From Clostridia bacterium (GTDB taxonomy: Bacteria; Bacillota; Clostridia; Monoglobales; Monoglobaceae), in assembly GCA_017546165.1 (NCBI GenBank), contig JAFYXL010000014.1, positions 1 through 64,000 on the forward strand: DNA of 64,000 nt, read 5' to 3'. Of this stretch, positions 7,695 through 16,073 are shown in pieces. Each line of letters starts with the position of its first letter. The first letter of the stretch is position 1. The notes under the pieces were generated by a model that saw nothing but the letters and a program-made list of their open reading frames with translations, was not told where the DNA came from and searched no databases. Both the position numbers and the translations under genes were made by a program.

Positions 7695-8942
7695 TTGGCA
7701 AATGCTGTAATTATGCCTAAAGCCGGTATTACTGTAGAAAGCTGTATTATCGGTAACTGGGAAAAGAAGGTTGGCGATCAAGTAAAGATAGGCGATGTCC
7801 TGTTTACATATGAAACTGATAAGGCCAGCTTTGAATGTGAATCTACTGCGGAAGGTACATTGCTGGAAATTTTCTACCAGGATGGTGATGAGGTTCCTTG
7901 CCTGATGAATGTTTGTGCTGTCGGTAATCCCGGCGAGGATTGCTCAAGCCTTCGTCCGGAAGGAGAAACCGTCCGGGATGCAGAAGAAACTGAAAAGGCA
8001 ACGGAGGCTGCTCCTGTTGCGGTTGCCGAAATTGCTCCTGTTGAAACAACTGCGGTTAGTGGTGAAAAGTCAGCTGCTTCTCCAAGGGCTAAAAAATTGG
8101 CGGAACGTGCAGGTGTAGATGTATCTTTAGCAACACCTACTGGACCAAACGGCAGAATAATCGAACGTGATGTCAGAACTTTAATGGAAAATCCTGTTAG
8201 TGCACAGACTGCAGTTAAAGCTTCATCTGCTCCTATGGCAGCAGAAGTAGAATATGAGGATGTTAAGTTCAGCGGTATCCGCCGTGCTATCAGCAAATCA
8301 ATGCATACATCATTATCGACAATGGCTCAGCTTACCCACAATACATCATTTGATGCATCTGCTATTTTGGCCTACAGAAAGCAGCTCAAAGCATCCGAGG
8401 GTGATTGTGCGGGTATTACTTTAGGTGACATTGTACTTTATGCTGTTTCACGTACATTACTTAACCATCCTGATTTAAATGCACATATGCTGGATGACAA
8501 CAGTATTCGCCTGTTCAAACACGTTAATCTTGGTGTTGCTGTTGATACACCACGTGGCTTGATGGTTCCTACCATATTCCACGCTGATGAAATGAGCTTG
8601 CTTGAAATTTCAAAGGCTGTGAAAGAACTTGCTAAGGAGTGCCGTGATGGCAATATTAATCCTGATAAGTTATCCGGCGGTACATTTACTGTTTCAAATC
8701 TTGGTAATATGGGAGTTGAATCATTTACTCCTGTTATTAACCCGCCGCAGACAGGTATTTTAGGAGTTTGCGGTACAGTTGACCGTGTTCGCAAAGGCGC
8801 AGATGGATCAATTCAGATTTATCCTGCTATGGGTCTTAGTCTTACATATGACCACCGTGCAGTAGATGGTACACCTGCTGCTCGCTTCCAGAAGGAACTT
8901 TGTCAGAATCTGGAGAACTTTACCACGCTTTTGGCTAAATAA
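7695..8942 (+). CDS. Dihydrolipoamide acyltransferase (E2) of a 2-oxoacid dehydrogenase complex
   Basis: 415 residues if started at the TTG at 7695, which sits seven bases after AGGAGGG; an in-frame ATG at 7671 has no ribosome site. Domain order is one lipoyl domain (lipoylated Lys about residue 43 in YETDKASFE), an Ala/Glu/Val-rich linker, a peripheral subunit-binding domain (ASPRAKKLAERAGVDVSLAT), and the acyltransferase domain ending with YDHRAVDGTPAARF, in which His and Asp are the catalytic pair. It transfers the acyl group from E1-bound lipoamide to CoA. Whether the acyl group is acetyl from pyruvate, from acetoin, or a branched chain cannot be settled from this subunit. Confidence 0.93.
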   Translation: MANAVIMPKAGITVESCIIGNWEKKVGDQVKIGDVLFTYETDKASFECESTAEGTLLEIFYQDGDEVPCLMNVCAVGNPGEDCSSLRPEGETVRDAEETEKATEAAPVAVAEIAPVETTAVSGEKSAASPRAKKLAERAGVDVSLATPTGPNGRIIERDVRTLMENPVSAQTAVKASSAPMAAEVEYEDVKFSGIRRAISKSMHTSLSTMAQLTHNTSFDASAILAYRKQLKASEGDCAGITLGDIVLYAVSRTLLNHPDLNAHMLDDNSIRLFKHVNLGVAVDTPRGLMVPTIFHADEMSLLEISKAVKELAKECRDGNINPDKLSGGTFTVSNLGNMGVESFTPVINPPQTGILGVCGTVDRVRKGADGSIQIYPAMGLSLTYDHRAVDGTPAARFQKELCQNLENFTTLLAK

Positions 8943-8954
8943 GGAGATAGTAGT

Positions 8955-10322
8955 ATGGAAATTTTTGATTTATTAGTTGTTGGCGGCGGTCCGGGCGGTT
9001 ATCTTTGTGCAGAGCGTGCCGCACAAAACAATATGAAAGTTGCACTTTTTGAGAAGAATGCGTTGGGTGGTACCTGCTTGAATGAAGGTTGTATCCCCAC
9101 TAAAACACTTTTAAATTCTTCAAAGATGTATCGTCACGCTACAGAGAGTGAGGTCTTTGGTGTTACAGCTCAGGGCGTTACTTACGATCACGCTAAGGTT
9201 GTTGAAAGAAAAAATAAAGTAGTTAAAACACTTGTTTCAGGTGTTGGTGCTACTATGAAGGCAAACAAGGTTACAGTGATTTCTGCAGAGGGCGTTATCC
9301 AAGGCCGTGAAGCAGAAGGTTTTGCTGTGGAGGCTAACGGCGAGAAGTACATTGGCAAACGATTAGTTGTTGCTTCAGGTTCTGAAACTGTTGTGCCACC
9401 TGTACCTGGCCTTAAAGAAGGCTTGGAGTCAGGATTTGTGGTTACCAACCGCGAGGTTCTTGATGAAAAAAATCTTCCAAAGAACTTGGTTGTTATTGGC
9501 GGTGGAGTTATCGGTCTTGAAATGGCTTATTATTTCGCAAGTGTAGGTTCTAGCGTTACTGTTATTGAAATGATGCCAAAGATTGCCGGTGCTACCGACC
9601 CTGAAATTTGCAAAGTGCTTACAGATGCATTTGTTAAACGTGGTATGGAATTCAAGCTTTCCTGCAAAGTTCTTGAAGTAAAGAAGGATAGTGTTATTTA
9701 CGAAGAGAACGGTGAGAAGAAAGAGATTGCGTGTGATAAAGTTTTACTTTCTGCAGGACGTAAGCCTGCTACCTCAGGTATTGGCATTGAAACCTTGCAA
9801 CTGGAAATGGACAGAGCTGCAATCATTACTGATCGTCATCTCTGTACAAACGTTTCAGGTGTTTATGCCATTGGTGACTGCAACGGCAAACTGATGCTTG
9901 CACACACTGCTTATCGTGAAGCTGAGGTTGCTGTAAATCATATGGTTGGCAAGACTGATGAGATGCGATATGATGTAATCCCTTCTGTTATTTATACTGA
10001 CCCTGAAGTTGCAAGTGTTGGTTTGAGCAAGGAAGCAGCTGAAGAAAAGGGTATGAATGTCAAAGAAATCAAACTGCCAATGTCTTATGCCGGTCGTTAT
10101 CTGGCTGAAACAGAAGGTGGTAAAGGATTCATTAAGATTGTAGTTGACACTGACAAAAAGCGTATGGTTGGTTGTCATATGGTTGGTTCCTATGCATCAG
10201 AAATCATTATGACAGCTACTATGATGGTGGATACAGAACTTACACCTAACCGTTTGCAGAAACTTGTGTTCCCGCATCCAACCGTTGCTGAAATTATACG
10301 TGAAGCTATATTTCATATTTAA
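8955..10322 (+). CDS. lpdA: Dihydrolipoamide dehydrogenase (E3)
   Basis: 455 residues, a class-I flavoprotein disulfide reductase. FAD motif VVGGGPGGYLCAERAA at the N-terminus, redox-active disulfide GGTCLNEGCIPTK (Cys41 and Cys46), NAD-binding GGGVIGLEMAYYFASVG, and the C-terminal catalytic His-Glu in HPTVAEIIREA. It reoxidises dihydrolipoamide on E2 and makes NADH. It carries no lipoyl domain of its own, unlike some E3 proteins in acetoin operons. It follows E2 by 12 bases, with an AAGGAGA site overlapping the E2 stop. Confidence 0.94.
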   Translation: MEIFDLLVVGGGPGGYLCAERAAQNNMKVALFEKNALGGTCLNEGCIPTKTLLNSSKMYRHATESEVFGVTAQGVTYDHAKVVERKNKVVKTLVSGVGATMKANKVTVISAEGVIQGREAEGFAVEANGEKYIGKRLVVASGSETVVPPVPGLKEGLESGFVVTNREVLDEKNLPKNLVVIGGGVIGLEMAYYFASVGSSVTVIEMMPKIAGATDPEICKVLTDAFVKRGMEFKLSCKVLEVKKDSVIYEENGEKKEIACDKVLLSAGRKPATSGIGIETLQLEMDRAAIITDRHLCTNVSGVYAIGDCNGKLMLAHTAYREAEVAVNHMVGKTDEMRYDVIPSVIYTDPEVASVGLSKEAAEEKGMNVKEIKLPMSYAGRYLAETEGGKGFIKIVVDTDKKRMVGCHMVGSYASEIIMTATMMVDTELTPNRLQKLVFPHPTVAEIIREAIFHI

Positions 10323-10336
10323 GGAGGAAATAAAAA

Positions 10337-12802
10337 ATGCCAAAGAGTTTATTTGTTGATCCCGCCGAGACGCTTGCTCCCGGTAAGATTACATTCAAAG
10401 ACATTCCGGTTAATGCTTACAATAAAACAATTGCTGAAGAACGTGGTCGTTTTAGCGATGATGACCTTGTTCGTATCTACCGTGATATTACCGTTTTGCG
10501 TGAGTTTGAGTCTATGCTCAGCCTCATTAAGACACAGGGTGTGTATAACGGAATTGAAACTACATATCCGGGCCCTGCTCATTTGTCAGTTGGTCAGGAA
10601 GCTGCAGCAGTAGGTCAGGCATACCTTTTGGATCAGAACGACTTTTCATTTGGTTCACATCGTAGCCACTCAGAAATTCTTGCAAAAGCACTTTCTTGTA
10701 TTCACAAACTCAGTGAACAAGAGCTTATGACAATTATGGAGGGGTTCCTTGGCGGTAGTGCTCTCCGTGCAACAGAGAAACTGGGTCCTGTAAGTGATGT
10801 AAAGGAACTTGCTATCCGTTTTATCCTTTACGGAACACTTTCTGAAATCTTTGCCCGTGAAACAGGTTTCCACAAAGGTATGGGCGGATCAATGCACGCA
10901 TTCTTCCTGCCGTTTGGTATATATCCAAACAATGCTATTGTTGGCGGTAGTGCAGCTATCGCAACAGGTGCTGCTCTCTTTAAGAAGGTTAACGGCAAGC
11001 AGGGTATCGTTGTTTGCAACTCAGGCGACGGTTCAATGGCACGCGGTCCTGTTTGGGAGGCTATGAACTTTGCTGCTATGGATCAGTTCCACACATTGTG
11101 GGAAAGCCATAACGGTGGTATGCCAATTCTTTATAATGTATTTAATAACTCTTATGGTATGGGTGACCAGACCCGTGGCGAAACAATGGGTTATGATATG
11201 CTTGCTCGTATCGGTTCAGGTGTGAGCCCAACTCAGTTCCACGCTGAACGTATCAATGGCTTCAATCCTCTTGCTGTTATTGATGCTATGGAACGTAAAC
11301 TTGAAATTTTACGTGCAGGTGAAGGTCCTGTTATGTTAGATACACTTACATATCGTTATTCAGGACACTCTGTATCTGACCAGAATGCTTACCGTACCAA
11401 GGAAGAAATCGAAGCTTGGCAAGCAATTGACCCAATCATCACATACCGCAAGGGTCTTGTTGATGCAGGTGTTACCAGTGATTCTAAGATGGAAGAAATT
11501 CTTGCTGAAACAGCAGAACGTATGACAATGATTTGCAAGGCGGCTTCTGACCCTGAAGTTAGTCCATATGTAAACTTCAAAACCGATCCTGCAGTTGTTG
11601 AACGTATGATGTTTTCAAATGAAAAGGTTGAAAAGTTTGATGACCGTGAACCCGAGGTTAATATGCCTCTCGAGGAAGTTCCTGCTTATAAGAAGATTAA
11701 GGAAAAGGAACGTTGCCCTATTGTTAATGGCAAGCCGGTTTCAAAGATGAAGTTGTTCAATCTTCGTGACGCTATGAGCGAAGTTATTTATGATCGATTC
11801 TATGAAGATCCTACACTTATCGCATACGGTGAAGACTGTCGTGACTGGGGCGGTGCCTTTGCAGTTTACCGTGGAATGATGGATGCATTCCCACATTGTC
11901 GTCTCTTTAACTCGCCTATTGCTGAAGCTGCAATTGTTGGTACAGCTGTTGGCTATGCAGTATCCGGTGGTCGTGCTTTGGTAGAACTTATGTATGCTGA
12001 CTTTATCGGTTGTGCCGGTGACGAAATCTTTAACCAGATGTCAAAATGGCAGGCAATGTCTGCAGGTATCCTCAAAATGCCGGTTGTTCTCCGTGTATCT
12101 GTTGGTTCAAAATACGGTGCACAACATTCTCAGGACTGGACAGCACTTTGTGCTCACATTCCTGGTCTTAAAGTTTGTTTCCCTGCAACACCTTGGGAAG
12201 CCAAGGGCCTTATGGAAACAGCTCTTAAGGGAACTGACCCTGTTGTATTCTTTGAAAGTCAGAGAATCTATGACGTTGGTGAACAGTTCCACGAAGGCGG
12301 TGTTCCTGCTGAACGTTACGAAATTGAATTTGGTGATGTGAATAAGGTTCGCGAAGGTAAGGATGTTACAATACTGACTATTGGTGCGGCTCTCTATCGT
12401 GCGGTTGATGCAGCAAAACAGCTCAGCGAGAAGTATGGTATGGAGGCAGAAGTTATTAACCTTCATTCGCTTGTTCCTCTTGACTATACAAAGATTGTTG
12501 AATCTGTAAAGAAGACAGGCCGAGTTGTTTTGGTATCTGATGCTTGTGCACGTGGTTCATTTATGAATGATGTTGCAAAGAATATCACAGAATTATGTTT
12601 TGACGATCTTGATGCGCCACCTGTTGTTGTTGGTGCCCGCAACTGGATAACACCTCCATTCGAGTTTGATGAATTCTTCTTCCCACAGGCAGGATGGATT
12701 TTGGATGCTATCCACGAGAAGTTGGTTCCACTGCCAGGTCACGTTGTTGAAAATGGATGCACTGAGGCTGAAACATATCGTAGAGCAAAGCAGGGTGTAT
12801 AA
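10337..12802 (+). CDS. 2-oxoacid dehydrogenase E1, fused alpha and beta subunits
   Basis: 821 residues that join what is usually two proteins. The first half is an E1-alpha with the thiamine diphosphate motif GDGSMARGPVWEAMNFA (from about residue 230), and with HRSHSEILAKA and YRYSGHSVSDQNAYRT. The second half, from about residue 475, is E1-beta (LRDAMSEVIYDRFYEDPTL, FNSPIAEAAIVGTAVGYA). The enzyme decarboxylates a 2-oxoacid (or cleaves acetoin) and loads the acyl group on lipoyl-E2. Fused alpha-beta E1 proteins occur in some bacteria, mostly described as branched-chain or acetoin type. The operon order E2-E3-E1 is also unlike the common E1-E2-E3. Substrate uncertain. Confidence 0.9.
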   Translation: MPKSLFVDPAETLAPGKITFKDIPVNAYNKTIAEERGRFSDDDLVRIYRDITVLREFESMLSLIKTQGVYNGIETTYPGPAHLSVGQEAAAVGQAYLLDQNDFSFGSHRSHSEILAKALSCIHKLSEQELMTIMEGFLGGSALRATEKLGPVSDVKELAIRFILYGTLSEIFARETGFHKGMGGSMHAFFLPFGIYPNNAIVGGSAAIATGAALFKKVNGKQGIVVCNSGDGSMARGPVWEAMNFAAMDQFHTLWESHNGGMPILYNVFNNSYGMGDQTRGETMGYDMLARIGSGVSPTQFHAERINGFNPLAVIDAMERKLEILRAGEGPVMLDTLTYRYSGHSVSDQNAYRTKEEIEAWQAIDPIITYRKGLVDAGVTSDSKMEEILAETAERMTMICKAASDPEVSPYVNFKTDPAVVERMMFSNEKVEKFDDREPEVNMPLEEVPAYKKIKEKERCPIVNGKPVSKMKLFNLRDAMSEVIYDRFYEDPTLIAYGEDCRDWGGAFAVYRGMMDAFPHCRLFNSPIAEAAIVGTAVGYAVSGGRALVELMYADFIGCAGDEIFNQMSKWQAMSAGILKMPVVLRVSVGSKYGAQHSQDWTALCAHIPGLKVCFPATPWEAKGLMETALKGTDPVVFFESQRIYDVGEQFHEGGVPAERYEIEFGDVNKVREGKDVTILTIGAALYRAVDAAKQLSEKYGMEAEVINLHSLVPLDYTKIVESVKKTGRVVLVSDACARGSFMNDVAKNITELCFDDLDAPPVVVGARNWITPPFEFDEFFFPQAGWILDAIHEKLVPLPGHVVENGCTEAETYRRAKQGV

Positions 12803-13426
12803 GTGGAAATTAAAAGAACAGCAAATGCTGGTGTTTTGATTAAAATTGACGGAATGTCAATTTTGCTTGACGGGGTGTGTGATGAATTGGCACCATACCT
12901 CGGAACACCGGAAAATATACGAGAAGAACTTACATTACAGTTTCCTGATATTGTTGCGTTCACACATAAGCATAAAGATCATTTTGATGAAAGCTATGCT
13001 GAATATTATGAAAAAAAGACTCTCCGTCCCATTTATGGGTCGGAGATGCCTTTTTCTGAAAAAATAGGGAATGTTACATTAACGCCTGTATTAAGCCGGC
13101 ACATAGGAAAAGTAGAGTTGCTTCACGCGAGTTTTGTGATTTCCGGGAGCAAATGTATATGGTTTATGGGTGATGCATCACCGCTTGTATTGAAAGAAAT
13201 GGGCAATATGCCAAAACCGGATGTTGTTATTGTTCCATATGCCTATGCAATTACAGAATCTGCATGGCGTATGACAAAAGGTTTAGGGGCAGATGCCATT
13301 GTTCTTATCCATTTACCTTTGCCTGAGAATGATACTTACGGACTCTGGAAAACAGTGGAAGAAGTAACACAAGGTGATTCTTGCTTGTATATACCCAAAT
13401 TAGGAGAAAGTATATTTATTCATTAA
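12803..13426 (+). CDS. Metallo-beta-lactamase-fold hydrolase, UlaG-like
   Basis: 207 residues. The metal-binding signature is FTHKHKDHFD (HXHXDH), followed by a histidine in SRHIGKVE and an acidic metal ligand in WFMGDASPLVL, the pattern of the short UlaG/YycJ-like branch. The gene starts with GTG directly after the E1 stop (TAAGTG), so it is translationally coupled to the dehydrogenase operon. Members hydrolyse lactones, thioesters or phosphodiesters. A thioester or acyl-CoA related housekeeping role would fit the neighbours, but this is inference only. Confidence 0.8.
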   Translation: MEIKRTANAGVLIKIDGMSILLDGVCDELAPYLGTPENIREELTLQFPDIVAFTHKHKDHFDESYAEYYEKKTLRPIYGSEMPFSEKIGNVTLTPVLSRHIGKVELLHASFVISGSKCIWFMGDASPLVLKEMGNMPKPDVVIVPYAYAITESAWRMTKGLGADAIVLIHLPLPENDTYGLWKTVEEVTQGDSCLYIPKLGESIFIH

Positions 13427-13459
13427 AAAACGGCAGGTCATTAAAACCTGTCGTTTTTT
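13425..13459. terminator. Bidirectional terminator between the dehydrogenase operon and the GntR gene
   Basis: AAAAAACGGCAGGT (13425-13438) pairs with ACCTGTCGTTTTTT (13446-13459), giving a stem with A and T tracts on the two sides. It serves the convergent genes on both strands. Confidence 0.9.
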
Positions 13460-13462
13460 AAT

Positions 13463-14530
13463 TTATAATACTTTTATGTTTTTGACGGAATTCCTCAGGA
13501 TAATTTCAGGCTCAAAGGTTTTCTGGTATGGCCAGATTGTTTTTTTCTTTTTTATATCAAGCAATGCTTTTGCTATTACCTCGCCCAATTTTTCCTTGGG
13601 GTGAGATATAGTGGTCAAAGACGGAAGCATAGTGGAGGCTATAACCGTATTATCCACACTTATCACTGAAATATCTTCCGGAACACGATAACCCAGATCG
13701 TTGATGATAGATACACATTGTTTTGCTATAATGTCGTTGTTGCAGAAAAATGCAGTTAAATTTGGAGTTTTTGCAATTGTATTTTTTATGTCATTTGCAA
13801 GAACAGGGGAGAAGTCTATGAGAATAGGAGCTTCACCTAAAATGTTTTTGAATCCTGACAGACGGAGGAGAGAGTCTTTTTGATTACTGCAATAAATCAT
13901 ACAAATTTCAGAATGTCCGTATTGCAACAAAAATTCAGCAGCAAGTTCTCCTACACGAAATTCATTAAGAATGACATTTGATTGAGGTACATTGTCGTAA
14001 GTTCCGTCAAGCATTATATAGGGAATACCCTTTTTCTCAAGATGTGATAAGGCTTGCGATACTTCGTCCGGTTGGTCTTGCGCAATATTACTTGGTTGAA
14101 AAATAACACCGTCAGAACCGGTTTCGGCTATTTTTTCAAGAATAGAAACGATGGTCTTTGAATTGTTCTTTGTATCGTTGATCTTTACGCTGCAATCTTC
14201 CTTTTCAAATACTTCACAGATACTGTGGAGATAGTAGGGTATAAAATACACATCTTTCATATCAAGAAGCAAATCAAAGTTATATTGCTTTTCATCAACA
14301 GGTTTGGCTTTGCAATAGGTACCTTTGCCGTGATGCTTTTCCAAAAGACCTTCATTTACAAGTACAGAAAGCGCTTCTCTTATTGTAAGTCTTCCAAGTT
14401 GATATTTTCTTATCATTGCAGCCTCGCTGATAAGCTTGTCACCGGGCTTTATTGTGCCGTTTATAATCTGTTGGCGTATTAAATCAGCCAACTGAATATA
14501 AAGCGGGATATGTTTTCTTCTGTCTATCAT
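13463..14530 (-). CDS. GntR-family transcriptional regulator with a LacI-type sugar-binding domain (AraR-like)
   Basis: 355 residues. The first 75 or so form a GntR winged helix (HIPLYIQLADLIRQQI, then TIREALSVLVNEGLLEK and HHGKGTY). The rest is a periplasmic-binding-protein-like effector domain of the LacI/GalR kind (DGVIFQPSNI, IPYIMLDGTYD, PEDISVISVDNT). This two-domain build is that of AraR, the arabinose repressor of Bacillus. It diverges from the nine-gene sugar operon and is its likely repressor, with a sugar from that pathway as effector. Its own promoter is overlapped by a perfect palindrome, so autoregulation is likely. Confidence 0.9.
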   Translation of the reverse strand: MIDRRKHIPLYIQLADLIRQQIINGTIKPGDKLISEAAMIRKYQLGRLTIREALSVLVNEGLLEKHHGKGTYCKAKPVDEKQYNFDLLLDMKDVYFIPYYLHSICEVFEKEDCSVKINDTKNNSKTIVSILEKIAETGSDGVIFQPSNIAQDQPDEVSQALSHLEKKGIPYIMLDGTYDNVPQSNVILNEFRVGELAAEFLLQYGHSEICMIYCSNQKDSLLRLSGFKNILGEAPILIDFSPVLANDIKNTIAKTPNLTAFFCNNDIIAKQCVSIINDLGYRVPEDISVISVDNTVIASTMLPSLTTISHPKEKLGEVIAKALLDIKKKKTIWPYQKTFEPEIILRNSVKNIKVL

Positions 14531-14547
14531 ATTAAATTCAATCCTCT

Positions 14548-14588
14548 CTTATCTAGATAAGTATATAAGTTTTTTGTAAAAAAGTCAA
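14548..14588 (-). promoter_or_regulatory. Promoter of the GntR gene with a perfect 14-bp palindromic operator
   Basis: On the minus strand TTGACT (14588-14583), 17-base spacer, TATACT (14565-14560). The perfect palindrome CTTATCTAGATAAG (14548-14561) begins inside the -10 box and covers the start of transcription, a classic place for an autorepressor site. Confidence 0.75.
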
Positions 14589-14606
14589 GTTTAGAGGCTA
14601 TAATAC

Positions 14607-14662
14607 TTGACATTTACTGATAAAAATGGTATCATTAATAATAAACTCATACAGATGAGTTT
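14607..14662 (+). promoter_or_regulatory. Promoter of the sugar operon with an inverted repeat at the start site
   Basis: TTGACA (14607-14612), 17-base spacer, TATCAT (14630-14635). Immediately downstream, AAACTCAT (14643-14650) and ATGAGTTT (14655-14662) form an inverted repeat over the expected start of transcription, a candidate operator different in sequence from the one in front of the regulator gene. Confidence 0.7.
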
Positions 14663-14691
14663 TAGAGAATAAAAACCGGGAGGTAAATAAT

Positions 14692-16059
14692 ATGTCGTGT
14701 AAAATTTGTATTATCGGCGCAGGAAGTGCTATCTTTTCGTTAAATCTTATTAAAGATATCTGCATTAACGAAAAATTTAAGGGCTCTACCGTTTCGCTTA
14801 TGGACGTAAATGAGGACAGACTTAATGCAATTTATGGATTGTGTACAAGATATGCAAGCGAAATGGAATTAGACATTAATATTATCAAAACTCAGGACAG
14901 ACGCGAAGCAATGCAGGGAGCAGATTTTGTTCTTAATGTTGCTTTGGATTATGGTCATGAACGTTACAAACAGGGAATAAAGGTTGCTTATGATCATGGT
15001 TACCGTTTTGGCGGAAGTCTTCACGTGCTTCACGACGAGGCATTCTTTATCAATTTCCATCAGCTTAGACTTATGGAAAGTATTTTGATTGATGTCCTCG
15101 ACATTTGCCCGGATGCTTACTACATAATGGTTGCAAACCCTGTTCAGGCAGGTGTTACATACCTTTCAAGAAAGTACAAAAATGCAAAGGTTATCGGTAT
15201 GTGTCACGGCTATACAGGTGTTTATTCAATTACCGATTTAATGGGTCTTGACAGAAAGTATATTGATTTTGAAGTTTGCGGTGTAAACCACTTCCTTTGG
15301 ATGACAAACTTTACATATAAAGGCGAAGACGGTTATAAGCTCATTGACAAATATCTTGAAGAACACAACGGAAGCATTTGGCCGGAAGGTGCAAAAATTG
15401 AGGATATCGGACTTAAGGCTGATGAATGTTCACTTAAGGCGATTGACCTTTACAAAAGATATGGTCTGTTCCCAATTGGCGACACTGCAAGTGCAGGTGG
15501 CGGCGCTTGGGGTTGGGAATACCACACAGACGCTGAAACAGAAGAAAAGTATAAGAGCAATCCATATCACTGGTATGAACTTTACTTCAAAGAATGTGAA
15601 GAGAATGTTGCTAGAATCAAAGAGGTTGTTGAAGATACTTCTATCAAAGTTTCAGATGCGTTTTCAACTGTTCCTTCAGATGAGCCTATGATTCCGCTTA
15701 TTGAAGGTCTTGCGTTTGGTACAGGCAATCGCGTTGTTGTAAACATTCTTAACGAAGCAGGTTGTATGAAAGGTCTTCCTACAGATTATGAAGTTGAAGT
15801 TTCAGCTATCATAGACAAGGGTGGCATCCATCCAATTTGCAACAATGGTTTGCCAAAGCCAATTATGGCGCATCTTCTCCGTGACAGAATTGCTCCGGTT
15901 GAAATGGAATTGGCTGCATTTGAAAATCATAGCCGTGATCTCCTTGTTGACTTGGTTATGATGGATCCTTGGACTAAGAGCAGAAAGCAGGCTGAAGAAT
16001 TGATAGATGCAATTTTTGATTTGCCTTGCAATGCTGATATGAAAGAATACTATAAATAA
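14692..16059 (+). CDS. Glycoside hydrolase family 4 protein (NAD- and Mn-dependent alpha-glycosidase)
   Basis: 455 residues, the standard GH4 length. The Rossmann N-terminus is CIIGAGSAIFSLNLIKDI. The NP motif (VANPVQAGVTYLSRK) and the metal-binding Cys-His of MCHG are present, with another His in CGVNHFLWM. GH4 enzymes cleave glycosides by an oxidation-elimination route that needs NAD and a divalent metal, and they act on alpha-galactosides, alpha-glucosides, alpha-uronides or 6-phosphoglycosides. First gene of the sugar operon, with a GGGAGG site. With no PTS or ABC transporter beside it, the phosphorylation state of its substrate cannot be told. Confidence 0.9.
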   Translation: MSCKICIIGAGSAIFSLNLIKDICINEKFKGSTVSLMDVNEDRLNAIYGLCTRYASEMELDINIIKTQDRREAMQGADFVLNVALDYGHERYKQGIKVAYDHGYRFGGSLHVLHDEAFFINFHQLRLMESILIDVLDICPDAYYIMVANPVQAGVTYLSRKYKNAKVIGMCHGYTGVYSITDLMGLDRKYIDFEVCGVNHFLWMTNFTYKGEDGYKLIDKYLEEHNGSIWPEGAKIEDIGLKADECSLKAIDLYKRYGLFPIGDTASAGGGAWGWEYHTDAETEEKYKSNPYHWYELYFKECEENVARIKEVVEDTSIKVSDAFSTVPSDEPMIPLIEGLAFGTGNRVVVNILNEAGCMKGLPTDYEVEVSAIIDKGGIHPICNNGLPKPIMAHLLRDRIAPVEMELAAFENHSRDLLVDLVMMDPWTKSRKQAEELIDAIFDLPCNADMKEYYK

Positions 16060-16073
16060 GTCGGTGAGTTTAA

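Noticed and set aside
7874-8296. 140-codon open frame on the minus strand inside the E2 gene
   Set aside because: It is a mirror of the Ala/Pro-rich linker codons of E2, without a ribosome site or family resemblance.
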